Source: Laccaria trichodermophora
Taxonomy: Eukaryota; Basidiomycota; Agaricomycetes; Agaricales; Hydnangiaceae
Assembly: GCA_018417955.1 (NCBI GenBank)
Contig: JACTVC010000002.1
Location: 2,604,001-2,668,000, forward strand
Direction of reading: 5' to 3'
Length of the DNA: 64,000 nucleotides
How positions within the stretch are numbered: the first letter of the stretch is position 1; each line of letters begins with the position of its first letter. The translations under genes and the position numbers were made by a program. A model generated the notes under the pieces. It was not told where the DNA came from and did no database searches. It saw only the letters and a list, made by a program, of their open reading frames with translations. Positions 42,533 to 55,400 of this stretch are shown piece by piece.

Positions 42533-44636
42533 CTACGTCGTTGTCGTGGTCGTTGTTAGTCCCGTCCTGTTACCAAGTGTTCAAATTAAGCAACTTCTAA
42601 TATTCCGGGGATGGACCGGCTCACCCTTTACAATGATTGTTGGCGGACGTAGGGAAGCAAGAGAGGTAACGACACCCCGAGCATGCTGTTCGCTGTCGTA
42701 TAAAAACGGAGAAGGGAAGGTAACTTGACAAACTCACCAGCGTATGGGTCAGACGTGTAGAAGTTCCTCACAAGGACTACGAATAGTAGAATAGCGAGAG
42801 GAATAGCAGCCAGGCGAAAAATCCACATAATTAGTTTGTGCCGCTTTGACGCACTGATTACGGGATACAGCGTCGTGCCCACAAGAAGCCCCATTACGAA
42901 TCCCCCAATGTGGGCTATTGCACAAAACGATAGTTGATGAATTAGCAAAAACACTCGGTGTTAAAATGAATATGAATATACCAAAGTTGTCGACATCTGT
43001 TAGACCCAGACATCAATCATCCGTAGACAAATTTTATCATTGAAAAACTCACACGGAATGTAACCCACCGCGATTCCAATCAGCAATTCTATCGTCATGA
43101 AGATTAGCTGAGCAAGAAAGCATGTGAATGGGGATCGTGTCGCTGAAGTGCATCAAAAATACCTTTCGGACAGGTCGGTAATGATACTTCCAATGAGCGA
43201 AGAGATCAACCCAGGTTACCTTTTCCATAATGAGTCCGGAAATTGAGAATGAAATTGAGCGCGAGGAACCCACAGCTATGGTGCCAAATATTGCACCGCT
43301 CGCTCCAAGCGATGGTACACCTACCAGGGAGAAGTTTCCACCGAGAACATTGCTAGATCAGATATGAGTAGGTAAGAAGCCCTGAGTTTGCAATGCCGTA
43401 CCCAAAAATTCCAGCCGCGAAGTATGTAAGCAAGAACCCCCCAGATCCCATCTCCCTCTCAATCTATCAAACGAGTGTTAGTATGAAAGTATTAGACTGA
43501 CCACTGATACTCATACCTGTGCCGACAGAGTAATTTGAGCCAACATATTTAGGAGAATATGAATGATCCCAGCGTGTAAGAATATTGGAGTGATAAATCT
43601 GCAACAAGTATCATGTCAAACAGGCACAACAGGGGGCAAGAGCAGAACAAACCGGAACCATTGATTGGGAGAATGACCATGAAAACCTCCGAATCCGCAA
43701 AGGTCCTCCACTGTGCATATGCTAGTGATAGGATTGGCTGTGTCGTTCATGCCTATGGCGCAAATGGGCGACTAAGTTACAACGGCGACGAAGACGGGCA
43801 AAAGGCATCGTACAGGCGATTTTTGTAGACGGAAGGACGTCCGTCACAAGCTTCATACATGGCGGGAAACGTGCCCCAAGATTGATTAGAGCGCTCCCAG
43901 ATGGACCTAGCATAGGATTGATGACTGGCTGGGTAACTCGAGATGAGTGTTGGTTATAGCACAGAATTTCTGAGGGCACCTACCTTGAGTGAGATAGGGC
44001 TTCCCTGTTGTCGTGCATTTAGGGTCAGCTCGTAGATGAACACTGCGAGCATAGAAGCAGTCAAAGCCCATACTGAGGGGGGCAATTAAGTCAAAATACT
44101 GGAAAAGGACGAGAGAACATACCAACGAAAGGATATTTCTGCCGGCCAATTCCGCGTTTCTTGTCTTCAATCCGTTGCTGCAGAGGATATTTTCCTCCAG
44201 CCAAAATTGAATTCATGGGCGAGGCCTTTTCATCTACAAGTTTTGGTTGGGAATCCTCGTAAGGTTCAGCGTACTCTGAAAGAATTCGTTAGACTCTAGT
44301 TTTTGAAACCTTGTGTATGCAAGGTTGTAGCAGACCTAAATATTGATACCGACTTCCGCCTTGGGCGTTTTGAACAAGAGGTGCATCTTGTGAGTCGTCC
44401 AAAGCTTGGCTGGCCCTTTGAAATTCGTATCCCGACTCGTCGCCAATCTCCGCGTACTTGTGTCCGGTAGTCAAAGCAGATGGAGCGAGGCTCCTACGAC
44501 TATGATCCCGGAGCAAGCTGGGCCCAGCTGTTTTCTCGACGTCGGTGGGATCGTAGAAGTTGGTTTGTTCAGGTTCCAGAACTTGTGGCGTTTTCGTGCC
44601 ATGATCGTCAACATGATGATAGGGTAGAGAGGACAT
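42533..44636 (-). CDS. Rhomboid intramembrane serine protease
   Basis: Cleaves transmembrane substrates within the bilayer. A long polar cytosolic N-terminus (SSLPYHHVDDHGTKTPQVLE ..) is followed by the first membrane helix (YPFVVWALTASMLAVFIYEL). The rhomboid core reads WFRFITPIFLHAGIIHILLN, GSGGFLLTYFAAGIFGNVLG and VPSLGASGAIFGTIAVSWVD, where GASGAIFG holds the catalytic Ser. NFAHIGGFVMGLLVGTTLYP holds the catalytic His. The C-terminus is Cys-rich (CSGCRYLSCFPTSANNHCK) and ends in TGLTTTTTT after two small introns, with stop at 42535-42533; similar tails occur in other fungal rhomboids as far as I recall. Both catalytic residues are present, so it should be active. Over ten short introns. 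Confidence 0.9.
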
Positions 44637-44914
44637 TTTCAAAGCCAGGGGATGAGCACTTCTTGTGACAGCCGGTGATAAGTAGTACCTCGCTGCAGTC
44701 GAGTCCAAGCACCAGCCAGGCACGCGGCTGTGCTTGCGGCGCTTGTACACGAAGGTGCAATTTGGCCGCGCTCCGTCGCATCGCTTGATCACAGTACTGC
44801 GGCACGGGTACAAAACTACGCACTCCTCATGATCACAAAACGCATGCACGTCTTTAACGGTACAAATCTACATAACATTACTATGCGATGCCCACAAATA
44901 ACAATCAGATTTAT

Positions 44915-47900
44915 TCATGTCAATGCCAGATCAATTGGTGTTGTTTCTCCGATGCTTGGTCGTCCCTTGCTACGTCCAGATGGTTTCCGTGTGAGAGGTG
45001 TTACGTGGGTATTAATTTTGATCGCAATGTTGTCGACGTCGCCGACCCGATCATCGAACGCTTGGCAGTCTTCCTTGTCCTCTTCTTCGCCCCCAGTGTC
45101 AATGGGTTTGTCCCAGCGCGCAACGGACCTAATTCCATCGACCCACTGCAAGATACCAACTTCAACCTCTCTTAACTTTCGGTTCCTTGACCTCCAAACA
45201 AGAGGACCCCCAGATTTTATCCTCGCTCGACTTGAACTTCGAGAACGAGGGTTCGCGCTCAACATTGGCTCTCGCTGCGCGTCTGCAAAAAATGACTTCC
45301 TTCCTGGGAGAGCAGCCAACAAACGAGGGTCCGATGGAAGTAAAAGTGGTAGCATATATCTTGAATCGAGGAGTTCTCCAAGCACCTGAGGCGGTTTTGC
45401 AGGCTCCCAGGCAGACTTGTCACGCGACTTGTCAAAAAGCATATCGATACTTTGTTGGGTTGCAGAAGTGTCTGACGAGTTCACAGATGCAGAGGACTCT
45501 TTCACAGAGCCACTGGAGGAGCCGTTCAAGTATGAGGAAGCATCGTCTCTATCCCTGTCCCGGTCAACAATCTGAAATAAATAGGTTAAGTTTGCTCTAA
45601 AGGAGTGAGTGATGAATTCCAATACCTCTTTTCGAAGAGCCTCCACCCCCAGCTTCACTCGATGTCTCTCCCAATCCTTTTGAAGCTGTGTAAGATATTG
45701 GACACATTCATCCGTCATTCGACCTTCATTGACCTCATACTTATAGTCACGGACGGCACGACGCATCTAGTAATTTGTCAACGAGCTATTTAATCCTGTA
45801 ACGCAACGGACACACCTGTAACGGATTCACGTTCTTCATCGTCTGTATTGTGAAAACGAGGTCCTGGAATTCCACTATTGACGAAAGGCCCTGTGGGACA
45901 GTCAATATGGGCCATTTGACGCTAGCAAGACCCCACCTGCAACCAATTCAACAGATCCCGAACAGGAGCAAAATGTACTTGGACACCTGGGGGGATCCCC
46001 ATTCCCTCGATCCATTCTTCCAATACGGCGACGTTCGCACTGATCTGAACGGCTCTTGATCTAGGGGACAACTTCAGTAATTCACCGGCAAGTTGGCGCT
46101 TGCCAAATTTCTTACCGACAGAGGTACTTCTTTCGCGTGATTAAGCGGTTGAATACCTCACCTATCAAACAAGTCACGATGACATGATGTGGGATATAGT
46201 GGAGACAGGCGGAAACCTTACAAGCAGTCCAATACATCACTTGTGACCATAATTGGGTAGTGAGGGCCGGATTTATGTCGGAGAGAACGAGAAGGGTGTG
46301 CAAAGCTGTGAGGAAAGATGTGAGATCAACGGGAGACGGCGGCGGCGAAGTATCAGCGAAGAGCGCAGACAATGGAGCTCGCGTGGAATCCGCACGGCCG
46401 CGAGTAAAGGTCTCCTTCAACGATGAGAATTTACGAGAGTTGGAGGATGATATTGTGTTTTGGCTGTGACTTGGGGAGATTGGTCGATGCGGGCTCGCAG
46501 GAGGTGATGAGGGAGTACCACCACGGTTGGTGGTCGGGATTGTGGGATTCGGAGCTTTGCGTTTTCCAGTGAAGGAGCGTAGAAACGACCACTCTGATTC
46601 GAATTGAACAGCTTCAAACTCAGAGGTCAAGGGAACATAGTCCAAAAGGGTAGCATCGAGTAGTTGATCTATTCGCTGTTCCGCAAAGCGAATGATGAAC
46701 ACTACAACAGACGATGATTGGACCAATTTGAATTTCCAAGATTAAGACTTACCGAACACAGAGTTTATAACTTCCTCGATCAACTCGAAAGAGCCCAACA
46801 TCTCGCAGGCTTCGTTTATTGAGTTGTCACATTGTAACAGGTGAAGCCAGAGGCTAGTGTTGTACAGCCAGAATATTAAGCAGGTGACATCTTCTGCCCG
46901 GTTCTAAAATATCGTCAGCCTATGGAGATCGTAGCTTGAGGTGAGATTACCGATGACGCACAAAAAAAGTCTCTTCAATGGCATCACTAGCGCCGATGAT
47001 GAAGTCTTCCAGCCACGTATGATCACAAGCGAGACATGCAAATCTCGTCAGCATATACAATGTGTTTGCAGGAGTGGCGTTTCGTAATGATGTTGGAAAG
47101 TTTGTGATGAGGGAGTCAAAGATTTGAGGAAGGAGAGGAGGTGAAAAAACCAGCATGGAGGTGTAATCTGGGATGGGTGTCTGAAGATAATGGAGTGTGA
47201 GATAATAGAGCATGATATAGGAGGATACTAACATAAACATCTTCGTCCAAATCGTTGTCGTCCAGGTCTGAATCAGAAGCAGATTCTGTATCTGAGGCCC
47301 ACAGGTTCGAATTCACCCCAAGAACCTTGCATGCTTCTTCGCGTATCTCCTTTTGTTTCCCTTTCTTCTTCATTCGTTGTTCGTGGAGGCGTCGTTTCTG
47401 TTCCATTCGTCCCCCAGTCCAGCCGTTACCTCGCATAGCCTCCTCAAGCAAAAGCGCGACATCATCTCTCCCAGGCAAGATCGAATGTGCCGTCACAATA
47501 TCCAAGGGTGTCAGATTGCGTCGCGTTACATCAAAAGGAGAGTACCCATGGGTCATCAGGTAAGATACTAGTGTGGGAGGCGAGAGAATAACAGCATGAT
47601 GCAATGGTGTCCACCCAGCTTTGTAAAATACTCACGTTAGATGCAAAGGTGATCGCTTAATTGAACTCGAGTTCACCTTTGTCTGCGCCCATATCCGCCC
47701 CTTGCGCAACAAGTAATCGTACGCATTCTTCTCGCTCCACGTCCCGATCTGAGTCGCTCCCGAAGCCGTGAATAGCGAGACTAATGAGCCCAATTCCATC
47801 CTCATCACGGACACCCAAGTCCACATGAACTTGAGCCTGGGGATCGGAGAGTAGATACTGGAGAATGGAAATGTCTCCAAAGACACAGGCACGACTGATG

Positions 47901-48067
47901 CAATGAGCCACCAGTTCCGCTTTCTGCGAGGGATCAAGGCCAGAGTTTGAGGCGAGTTGATGAGATATCTGCGATACTGTTGGATACAACGGGTATAGAT
48001 CTGGTTCTGGAGAGAGATCGAACGGTTGGGTCCTTGATGGCAGTGTTCCAGGTTTTTGGCTGGACAT
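44915..48067 (-). CDS. Ankyrin-repeat and Dilute (DIL) domain protein
   Basis: N-terminal ankyrin repeats: AELVAHCISRACVFGDISIL, LISLAIHGFGSDSDRD, CVRLLVAQGADMGADK, then (after a short intron) GWTPLHHAVILSPPTLVSYL, THGYSPFDVTRRNLTPLDIV. A basic/acidic linker (RMKKKGKQKEIREEACKVLG; DSDLDDNDLDEDVY) leads to a DIL domain like the cargo-binding tail of myosin V. That domain includes LIFWLYNTSLWLHLLQCDNS, FIIRFAEQRIDQLLDATLLD, YWTACKVSACLHYIPHHV, FNRLITRKKYLCRSRAVQIS, FAPVRDLLNWLQCLSSIVEF and MKNVNPLQMRRAVRDYKYEV. There is no motor domain, so it may act as an adaptor on vesicle or membrane traffic; that role is inferred. The C-terminus is Ser-rich and ends at 44915. It is divergent from Rrp15. Confidence 0.82.
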
Positions 48068-48286
48068 GGGTGGTCTCTAATACGAACTTGTCGTGAGCCA
48101 GTGTGGTCGCGTTCTAAACGCGTTGGAAGCCAGATTCTAAAAAGTTTGCCCCTTTGCAGAGGTGGGGATCGAGGAACGGCAGTAATATGGAGGGAGGGAG
48201 GTATATTGTGGTCAATGTCACTAAAACCAATCAACACCAGATTTGGTAACCAATATTAGCACGCTTTCTGTCGTTTCCCCGCACCA

Positions 48287-49085
48287 ATGCCCCCCTCCAA
48301 ACGGCAAAAACTTTCCGGAAAGGAAGAGCATCGTGCTTCAAAGGAACCAGAGGAAGCTACGGATAGTTCTACGGATGATGATGGCCACTCAGATGATTTC
48401 GAGGGTGAAGGGACAAGCCTCGACGAGGATGATGAACTCGAAAGTCCAAAGAAACTTAAATCCCGGCAGACCTTAAAGAGAAAGATCAGGGCGACAGGAA
48501 GTTCAAATTTTGGAGCGACGCTACAATCCTTATTGAAGACACATGTTCCCTCGACACTTCCACTATCACTAAATCCTTCGATCATTCGAAAACACAACGA
48601 TGAAAAACTGGAACTGAGGGCGAAGAAAGTTTTACAAGTAGAAAAGAAGGAGAAAGAAGACAGAGGTCGTATAACTGATGTGATAGGGGGATGGGGAGGA
48701 GAGGGCGAGCGGGCACTTCGGAAAGTTGCTCAGAGGGGAGGTATGCTTCATATAAAATTTCCAACTCTTTTTAGCTGACAAGGTTGTCTTAGTTGTCAAG
48801 TTGTTTAATGTCATACAACAGTCCCAAGCAAGCGTTGCAGCTGCTGCGGAAGAAACAAGAGCTGGGAGAGGGACTGGCAAGCCCACGCTTCCAGCTCCCA
48901 TCATAGACAGTAATGGCAAGCGCAAGGGCAAAAACAAAGATAATATTGTTGGAAGGGCAAAAGAAAGTGAGACAATGCTTTTCAATGCACGTATACTGTC
49001 ATTACTAACCTATGCGCCAGGCGCTGTGGACAAGGACGATTTTTTCAATATGATCAGGTCTGGTGGGATTGTGTCAAAGGCGTAA
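48287..49085 (+). CDS. rrp15: Ribosome biogenesis protein Rrp15
   Basis: A nucleolar factor for 60S precursor rRNA processing. N-terminus is acidic and Lys-rich (PPSKRQKLSGKEEHRASKEP, DDGHSDDFEGEG). The conserved core reads FGATLQSLLKTHVPSTLPLS, IRKHNDEKLELRAKKVLQVE, and ALRKVAQRG, joined over a short intron to VVKLFNVIQQSQASVAAAAE. A last exon gives VDKDDFFNMIRSGGIVSKA, the typical Rrp15 ending. Two introns, about 220 aa. It shares a 219-bp divergent promoter with the ankyrin-DIL gene. Confidence 0.87.
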
Positions 49086-49230
49086 GGGCAGCGTAAGTTT
49101 ATCAGTTTTTATTAATAACTATTGAACTGAATCACAAATCACAGTGGAACTATCTTACAAATCCTTAGTACTTACACTATAACCTCATGATGTAGACCAA
49201 GAGACAAGCACGCCATCTGCACAACTCATC

Positions 49231-51011
49231 ATGCAAACAATTTACTTTGATGAAGCTCTCATGGAGTCGTCAGCGTCAACCTTAGAGTCTGATTACCAGC
49301 TACAGTCCTCGTCTCAATGGTCAACATTCGCAGATTGTAATTTCTCTTTTATATTCACAACTCCCTGACCAATTCGTCCCCTCCCTTAATCCAAAGTCGG
49401 TCGCCGTCATAGGGGCAGGCAGTGCAGGTTTGGCTATGCTAAAGGTTCTCTTTGACCTTCCGGAGACAACAAGGGATGGATGGAGAATAGTTTTATATGA
49501 GCAACGAGGGGATGTCGGAGGCGTATGGCAAGAAGCCGCTCTCTTTTCTCTACCCAAATCTAATGTTTACCAGCTTCCAGATCCCCATTTACATTCACCA
49601 CCTGACATACCAGAGACCCCGCTCTACCCACTTCTACACACGAATACCCCCGTTCCTTCCATGTCTTACCCAGGCTTTCCTTTCCCTCCCGGCACTCCAC
49701 TTTATTCCACTCACGAGCACGTCAGGGAGTATCACCAGCGATATGCCATGGCTCACAATCTCACGCAACACATCCAGTTTAATCATGAAGTGCTCGAGAC
49801 CCGCTGGGTTGGCAACTCTGAATAACGGACATTGGAATATTTCCGTTCGGAACGGCACGAACGAAACACACCTGGAGAACTTCGATCACCTTGTGGTTGC
49901 TTCGGGTAATAACCATGTTCCAAGGATCCCTGTCTGGCCAGGACAAGACGAGTGGTTGAAGGACGGCCCTGATCAAGAGCCAAAGCGGGAGATTTTGCAC
50001 TCGATCTATTACCGTGGGCCTGAGCGATACTTTAACAAAAGTATTCTCATTGTAGGGACCGGTGCTAGTGGGCAGGATGTTGCTATTCAAGTCTCAAAGA
50101 TTGCCACCAAGGTGAAGGGGAATGTTCTCGGTTGTGTGATATCCCAGGAATTAATGTAGACTCATAGACTTACGTTTCTTCAAGACATGATAGGCCACCC
50201 ATAGATCAAGTCGAGTTCAAGCCAGAGATATCTCATTTCACGGAGAACGGTATTATTTTCCAGGACGGCACAACCTGTAACGTGGACGCTGTTCTCCTTG
50301 CGACAGGTTACGAGATGCGGAAACCCTTTCTCGATGCAGGGCACGCTCTACTCACCGACCGTTCTGTTACGTCCAACTCATCGAGCAACCGAAATCTCAC
50401 CACCAACTTGCATTATATATTTCCCTTGCACCAACATATTTTCTCACTTTCCTCTGCACACCCCGTTAACGCCCTAGCATTTATTGGCTTACCAACTGCC
50501 ATTGCGAACTGCCCTTCTGATCTCACACAAAGTATATTCGCTACGCATATTATCAGGAATCCCACCATTTTATCTTCCCGCGAAGAGCTCCTTGGTGAAC
50601 TTGCGGCATATGAACATGGCATTCGACAACGGGGATATGATCCTTACATTATTGGACATCAACTACTCAACGGCACGTCAAGCGATTATCAAGACGAACT
50701 CATCAATTTTCTGAAGAATAAGGTTCGTGGTTGTGATGTGTTAGATGGGTTTTCCTCAACATTTTCAGAATGCCATCCCTGACGACGGTAAAGACTATGT
50801 TGAAGGTTGGCGTCGAGATGTATTCAACTACGACTATATAAAGCGAGGCCGGAGCCGCATTGAAGAGTCTGGTCAGGTTGAGGAATGGGTACGAGACGTT
50901 GGGACGGAGGAGGAATGGGCTGATTTAATGAAGCGGGTCGATGCATGGCAAAAAAACTGGGAAAGAGAGAACGGGATACAGTTTGTAGCTGATCTGGGAG
51001 TTAGAAATTAA
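49231..51011 (+). pseudogene. Flavin-containing monooxygenase with a frameshift
   Basis: An FMO-like enzyme. FAD motif VAVIGAGSAGLAMLKVL, NADPH motif ILIVGTGASGQDVAIQVS and the late AVLLATGYEMRKPFLDAG are all present. Upstream, SQIVISLLYSQLPDQFVPSL precedes the FAD motif in frame and is best joined to a short first exon from ATG 49231 through a 37-nt intron; this start is tentative. The frame breaks near 49823: ETRWVGNSE runs into TAA (49823-49825), while NGHWNISVRNGTNETHLENF continues in the +1 frame from 49824. No plausible intron bridges the gap, because one ending at 49879 would remove conserved residues. Either the locus is recently inactivated or one base is wrong in the assembly. The rest is intact to 51011. 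Confidence 0.66.
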
Positions 51012-51460
51012 TTGTAGCATCTGGCTCACCATGGGTGTGCGGATTATAGAGATTGTACTCGACCGTATTTCAATTTACTAAGTACCTGCCCTAAACTGAG
51101 CGTCCAAACGGCATAAAACCAGACTCCAAATTCCAACACCATGGTCAGTCCATCTGTCTTTTCATGGCTAGAGTACGGATGAAGAAGACTCATTGTCACG
51201 CATAGCCGCCAAAGTCCTCGATACGGGCGGAAGAATGGGACCGCCGCCTCCATGATGTTCAGATTACGAAAAAGTGAGCGTCTTTTTTTTTTTCTGGTCC
51301 CATCCATGCAAGGATGAAAAACATTATTGGGAATCTCGCTGACATTCTTCACGAATCATGACGAGTCAATAATTGCATGTATTATCTGAATTTGCATCGC
51401 TACGTCTTCTGTCTTAACTCAGACTGACCAACACTCTGTAGCGACCTTAACAGACTCATC
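51012..51460. other. Intergenic between FMO and Gid8
   Basis: About 450 bp with no supported gene. A minus-strand frame (51044-51352) has one hydrophobic stretch but no other support. The missing first exon of Gid8 should lie here, since CGACCTTAACAGACTCATC before the Gid8 ATG at 51461 encodes DLNRLI, the usual LisH start. I could not place its ATG. Confidence 0.45.
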
Positions 51461-52236
51461 ATGGACTATCTCGTGATCGAAGGCTACAAGTCGGCGGCAG
51501 AGGAATTTAGCCAAGAAGCCAATCTTGCGCCCCCTGTTGACTTCGAGAGTATCGAAAGCCGTATGGACATCCGTGAGGCACTTCAGCGAGGCGATGTTGA
51601 AGACGCCATTATCCGGGTGAATGACTTGAACCCAGAGGTGAGAATCCAGAAATTTTCAGAATTGAATGATTAAATTGTTTCATGCACCACTCATAAACCC
51701 CGAAGGGGTTTGTGATGATATTCGTAAACACCAAAACTTCAGTCTTCAATATGATCTATCTTTTCATGTCGTGTTTTCGTATCAGAAACGGGAGCTAACG
51801 TTGTTTTTGCGTTCTGCAGATTCTGGATACAAATCCTGCGCTATACTTTCGCCTGCAACAGCAGAAGCTGATTGAACTTATACGGCTGGGAAGAATATCG
51901 GAAGCACTTGAGTTCGCACAGGAGGAACTTGCACCACGAGGAGAGGAATCACCCGAGTTTCTTTCTGAGCTAGAACGAACGATGTCGCTGTTGGCGTTTG
52001 AGGCCTCCGCAGCTGCGCCAGCTGGCATCTCCGAATTGCTATCGCCAGCGCAGCGGATGAAGACGGCTGGAGAGGTGAACGCTGCAATCTTGGAGAGTTT
52101 GAGTCAGGGGAATGAGGTGAAGTTAGTTGGGTTGCTGAAGCTTTTGTGTTGGGGAGAAATGCTGCTAGAAGAACGGGCAGAGTTTCGCAAATTGAACGTA
52201 GTTGAAGGATCTTTGGTAGACAGTGTCCATGTGTAG
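51461..52236 (+). CDS. gid8: GID/CTLH complex subunit Gid8 (LisH-CTLH-CRA)
   Basis: A scaffold of the GID E3 ligase that degrades gluconeogenic enzymes in yeast. Sequence begins MDYLVIEGYKSAAEEFSQEA (LisH), IESRMDIREALQRGDVEDAI (CTLH) and, after a long intron, ILDTNPALYFRLQQQKLIEL and EALEFAQEELAPRGEESPEF (CTLH end and CRA). It ends in LVDSVHV at 52236. The intron 51638-51819 is 182 bp, far longer than neighbours. ATG 51461 lies inside the LisH motif: an acceptor CTCTGTAG just upstream reads D-L-N-R-L-I-M-D-Y-L, so a short 5' exon with the true start is missing from this model. Call is firm; the start is not. Confidence 0.85.
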
Positions 52237-52417
52237 ACTAGAAGTATAGACGTCAAAATACACAACAGTAGCCGTGATTTGTCAGCACAGAACATTCCTT
52301 GGTAGTGTCGACGACACCCCCCGCTGTCCTCGCAGCTTGGCTGCAACGGTGCTGCAACATTCTTTATTACTTACCTTGACGTCTATCCAGTAACCGCTCT
52401 TCTTCATCTCATTCATA

Positions 52418-55400
52418 ATGTCAGAGGACACGAGAATCAAGACCAGGAAGGGCAAGGTTCTCTATGTTGCAAACCCAGGCTCAGGCGACTCCGATGAAGC
52501 CAGCGACGACGATCGTCCCAGGCGCCCAAGTGGCAGCAGCGGTTACCCTAATTCTTTCAGGAGACCGCAGCATTCCAACGCCTATTCAAATCCGAATCCA
52601 TATCCTCCTTACAAACTCACCACTCCATCCAATAATCATCCCCCGCCTCTAACTACAATCGATCTTATTCCAAATTACTCTCACCATCAGACTCCTCATC
52701 CGCCTCAATCCTCTCCTTCTACCGCCAGTTCTCCAGCTGTCGAAGATCCAGCCCCACTCCCAGCTGTTACGCTGCCCGTATCACCTCCCGAAATAGCCCC
52801 GTCCTCGTACCAGGATCCGTCCATCTATGACGGCCGAGATCTGCACCAGCCCTCTACTTCTCGTGCAGGGAAGCTTCTCCAGACAATCAAAGCACCTTTC
52901 GGAAGAGTACCAAAGACAACCGTAGACAGTTCTCCACGGCGTCCCAAGACGGTATTTCGTACGCCCAAAGCATCATCCATTTCATCTCATGATATTTTTC
53001 AGTCTCCTACTGTATCCACGCCTGATTCATACAGCTCAGTTTCAAGCTATACGTCGACGTCGACCTCCACCACATCCGACAAAATCATTATTGTCGTTAC
53101 TGCCGATTCAGAACGATACGTAACCGTTGATGTGAGCGGTGCAAAAAGTGCAGTTTTTATCAGAGAGTGCATCTTTACAAAGGTATCTACCATTCCAGTT
53201 GATCACAGCCCTCCCTCTCATGGTTTATTTACAGTTGAATATCTACAGTGAAGATGAACAGTCTCCTTTTTCTATCTATCAAACTGAAATTGGTGCCTTT
53301 GCTATTGGTGCTGCCCTCACTGATGACCTTTTGTTTTCTTTGTGTCGCGATCACGGCGACTCAAGGGGATCCCTCAAGTTTTTCGTTTCCCACTCTTCCG
53401 CTCCTGTGCACGAACAAGCGCCTCCAGCCATTGATTTTACCGTTCCCCCACCCGTTCTCCCCCAACATTCGGTGACCCCTTTGCGTCCTAGGCATGGTTC
53501 AAGTTCCAGGCACGGCAGTGTTTCTTCCGCTAGCGAGCACGCTGGTTACGATGCAGACCTCGACAATCCAACCACACGCTCCTCTCAGCCAGCACCGCAG
53601 CCATTGCCCACGACCACCAATGCACCTCCATCTCCGCATAGACGACCGAGTGGACCTTCTGCCCCGCGACCATCGTCTCCCCTTCTTCAGTCCCCAGCAA
53701 AACCATCAACCCCTCCTCTCCCTCAAGCCGCTGAGCGGCTCCGCTATCAAAAGAGTGATGCGACGTTCGTTGATAAATATGGACATGTAATACCTACGCC
53801 TCCACCACCTCCACCGTTATCTCCTCACCGTCCATCTTATTCAAACAACGATGATTCCACTCTTTCACCACCAGCTTCACGACTGCACGTTCGCTCTGGA
53901 TCGGATGCGGGTGCCGAGCGAGAGCAAGCTTTGAGGGCGTCGGAGGAGAGGGTGGATAAGCAATGGCAGCGTATTCGGCAGCCTGCTGCGTTTGGGAGGC
54001 TGAGAGCGGAGGCGTCCAAAGAGACCCTGAACCAAACTAAGGAATCTAGACTTCGCAAACGTTACCCCACTGACTCTGACGATGTGTTGGGTCGATCGGA
54101 TTCTTGGGTCGTAGTCCCTCAAGGCGGGGGGCGCGATCAAGAGCAAATTCAAGAGCTCCCACGAACGTCACCTCCCATTTCAAAGACCGCTCGACAACAA
54201 CATTCTCCACGATATGGAAGACCCAGCTCTCCATACGCCCCTCGCGTTCCAACTATACCAAACCCTCCTCGACAACAGCCTCCGGTCGTCCCCATATCTA
54301 ATAGCGATATCCGACCTTCAGTACAGCGTGTTAATGCAAGAAACCCTGTTCCGTCCAATTTTGTTGTAACCTGGAAACCTGAAGATTCTAAAACCAATAA
54401 GACTGCTTCACCTCCCACTTCCAACTGGAACCGTCTTGGAAAAGGTCATACTAAGAGCATGGACAATCTCCGGGCTTCCTCAAGCCTCCCTGCATCATTA
54501 CAGCCCGGTCGTCGTAATCCACCTCAACTTCCAATGAGTCGGCAGGCTACAAATCTTCGAGATCTAACATACTCCCCGAGCAACCTTCCTGGTATGCCCA
54601 AGTCATACGAACCCCCGCGACCCTCGAGGCCCCTACCTGTCCAAGGTTCTCCACACGGAAGTTCTTTGGACTTTTCCTCCCAGTACGGCTCACGCCCGCA
54701 TGGCTCAAACCTGATGTCTCCCAATGGGTCCAACCTCATGTCTCCAAGCCACGACCCTTATCCTCGACCCCAATCTGCTGCTGGCGACTCCATGACATCC
54801 CCCACCCAGCGGCATCCGCGACAACTTCAGTCGCCGACCTACGGACCGACTTTGGACTCTGGTGATCCAGCACGGTCTCCTCGAACAATGTCTCCCAGTC
54901 GGTCTTATTTTTCCGCAGGCGTACCCGGACCAAGACCCCAGCTGAACTATAGCGATCGATCTGACCGTTCCTCTGACATTCAGAGTGGGCCAGAGACATC
55001 CAATACCACGCCTCCTCGTACGCCAGTCAGCCCCCAAAGTCCGAGATATGGCCCATCGGAGACCACAGCATTCGTTGTTGAACCATCGTCACCAACAACT
55101 GGAACCCCCATACACATTCGGACAGATACGAATCGTAGCTCAGAATTGACTTTAAAACAAGGGGAACATGTTAAATTTGCCCAGTTGATAAATGGGATTG
55201 AAGAGTCAACAGGGACCGCCATGCCTTCTCGCCCACCGCTGTCCGAAAAACTTACAAGGTCACTCACACCACCTCCTCCGTCATCCTCCTCAAGCGAAAC
55301 TCCAGCATACAGTCAAGATGACGATGATTCTGACCCAGGCGGGGGCACTTGGATAGTACGACCAACTGACAGGCCAAAATCTGTATCGCGCCCACCGTTG

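Noticed and set aside
49790..49879. Intron bridging the FMO frameshift
   Set aside because: It is phase-compatible, but the donor is weak, there is no pyrimidine tract, and it would delete conserved FMO residues.
51044..51352. Minus-strand 102-codon ORF between FMO and Gid8
   Set aside because: One hydrophobic stretch only, with no signal peptide logic, no family and no splice support.
51712..51718. C/D-box snoRNA in the Gid8 intron
   Set aside because: Box C is perfect, but no CTGA box D occurs downstream in the intron, so only the hairpin is reported.
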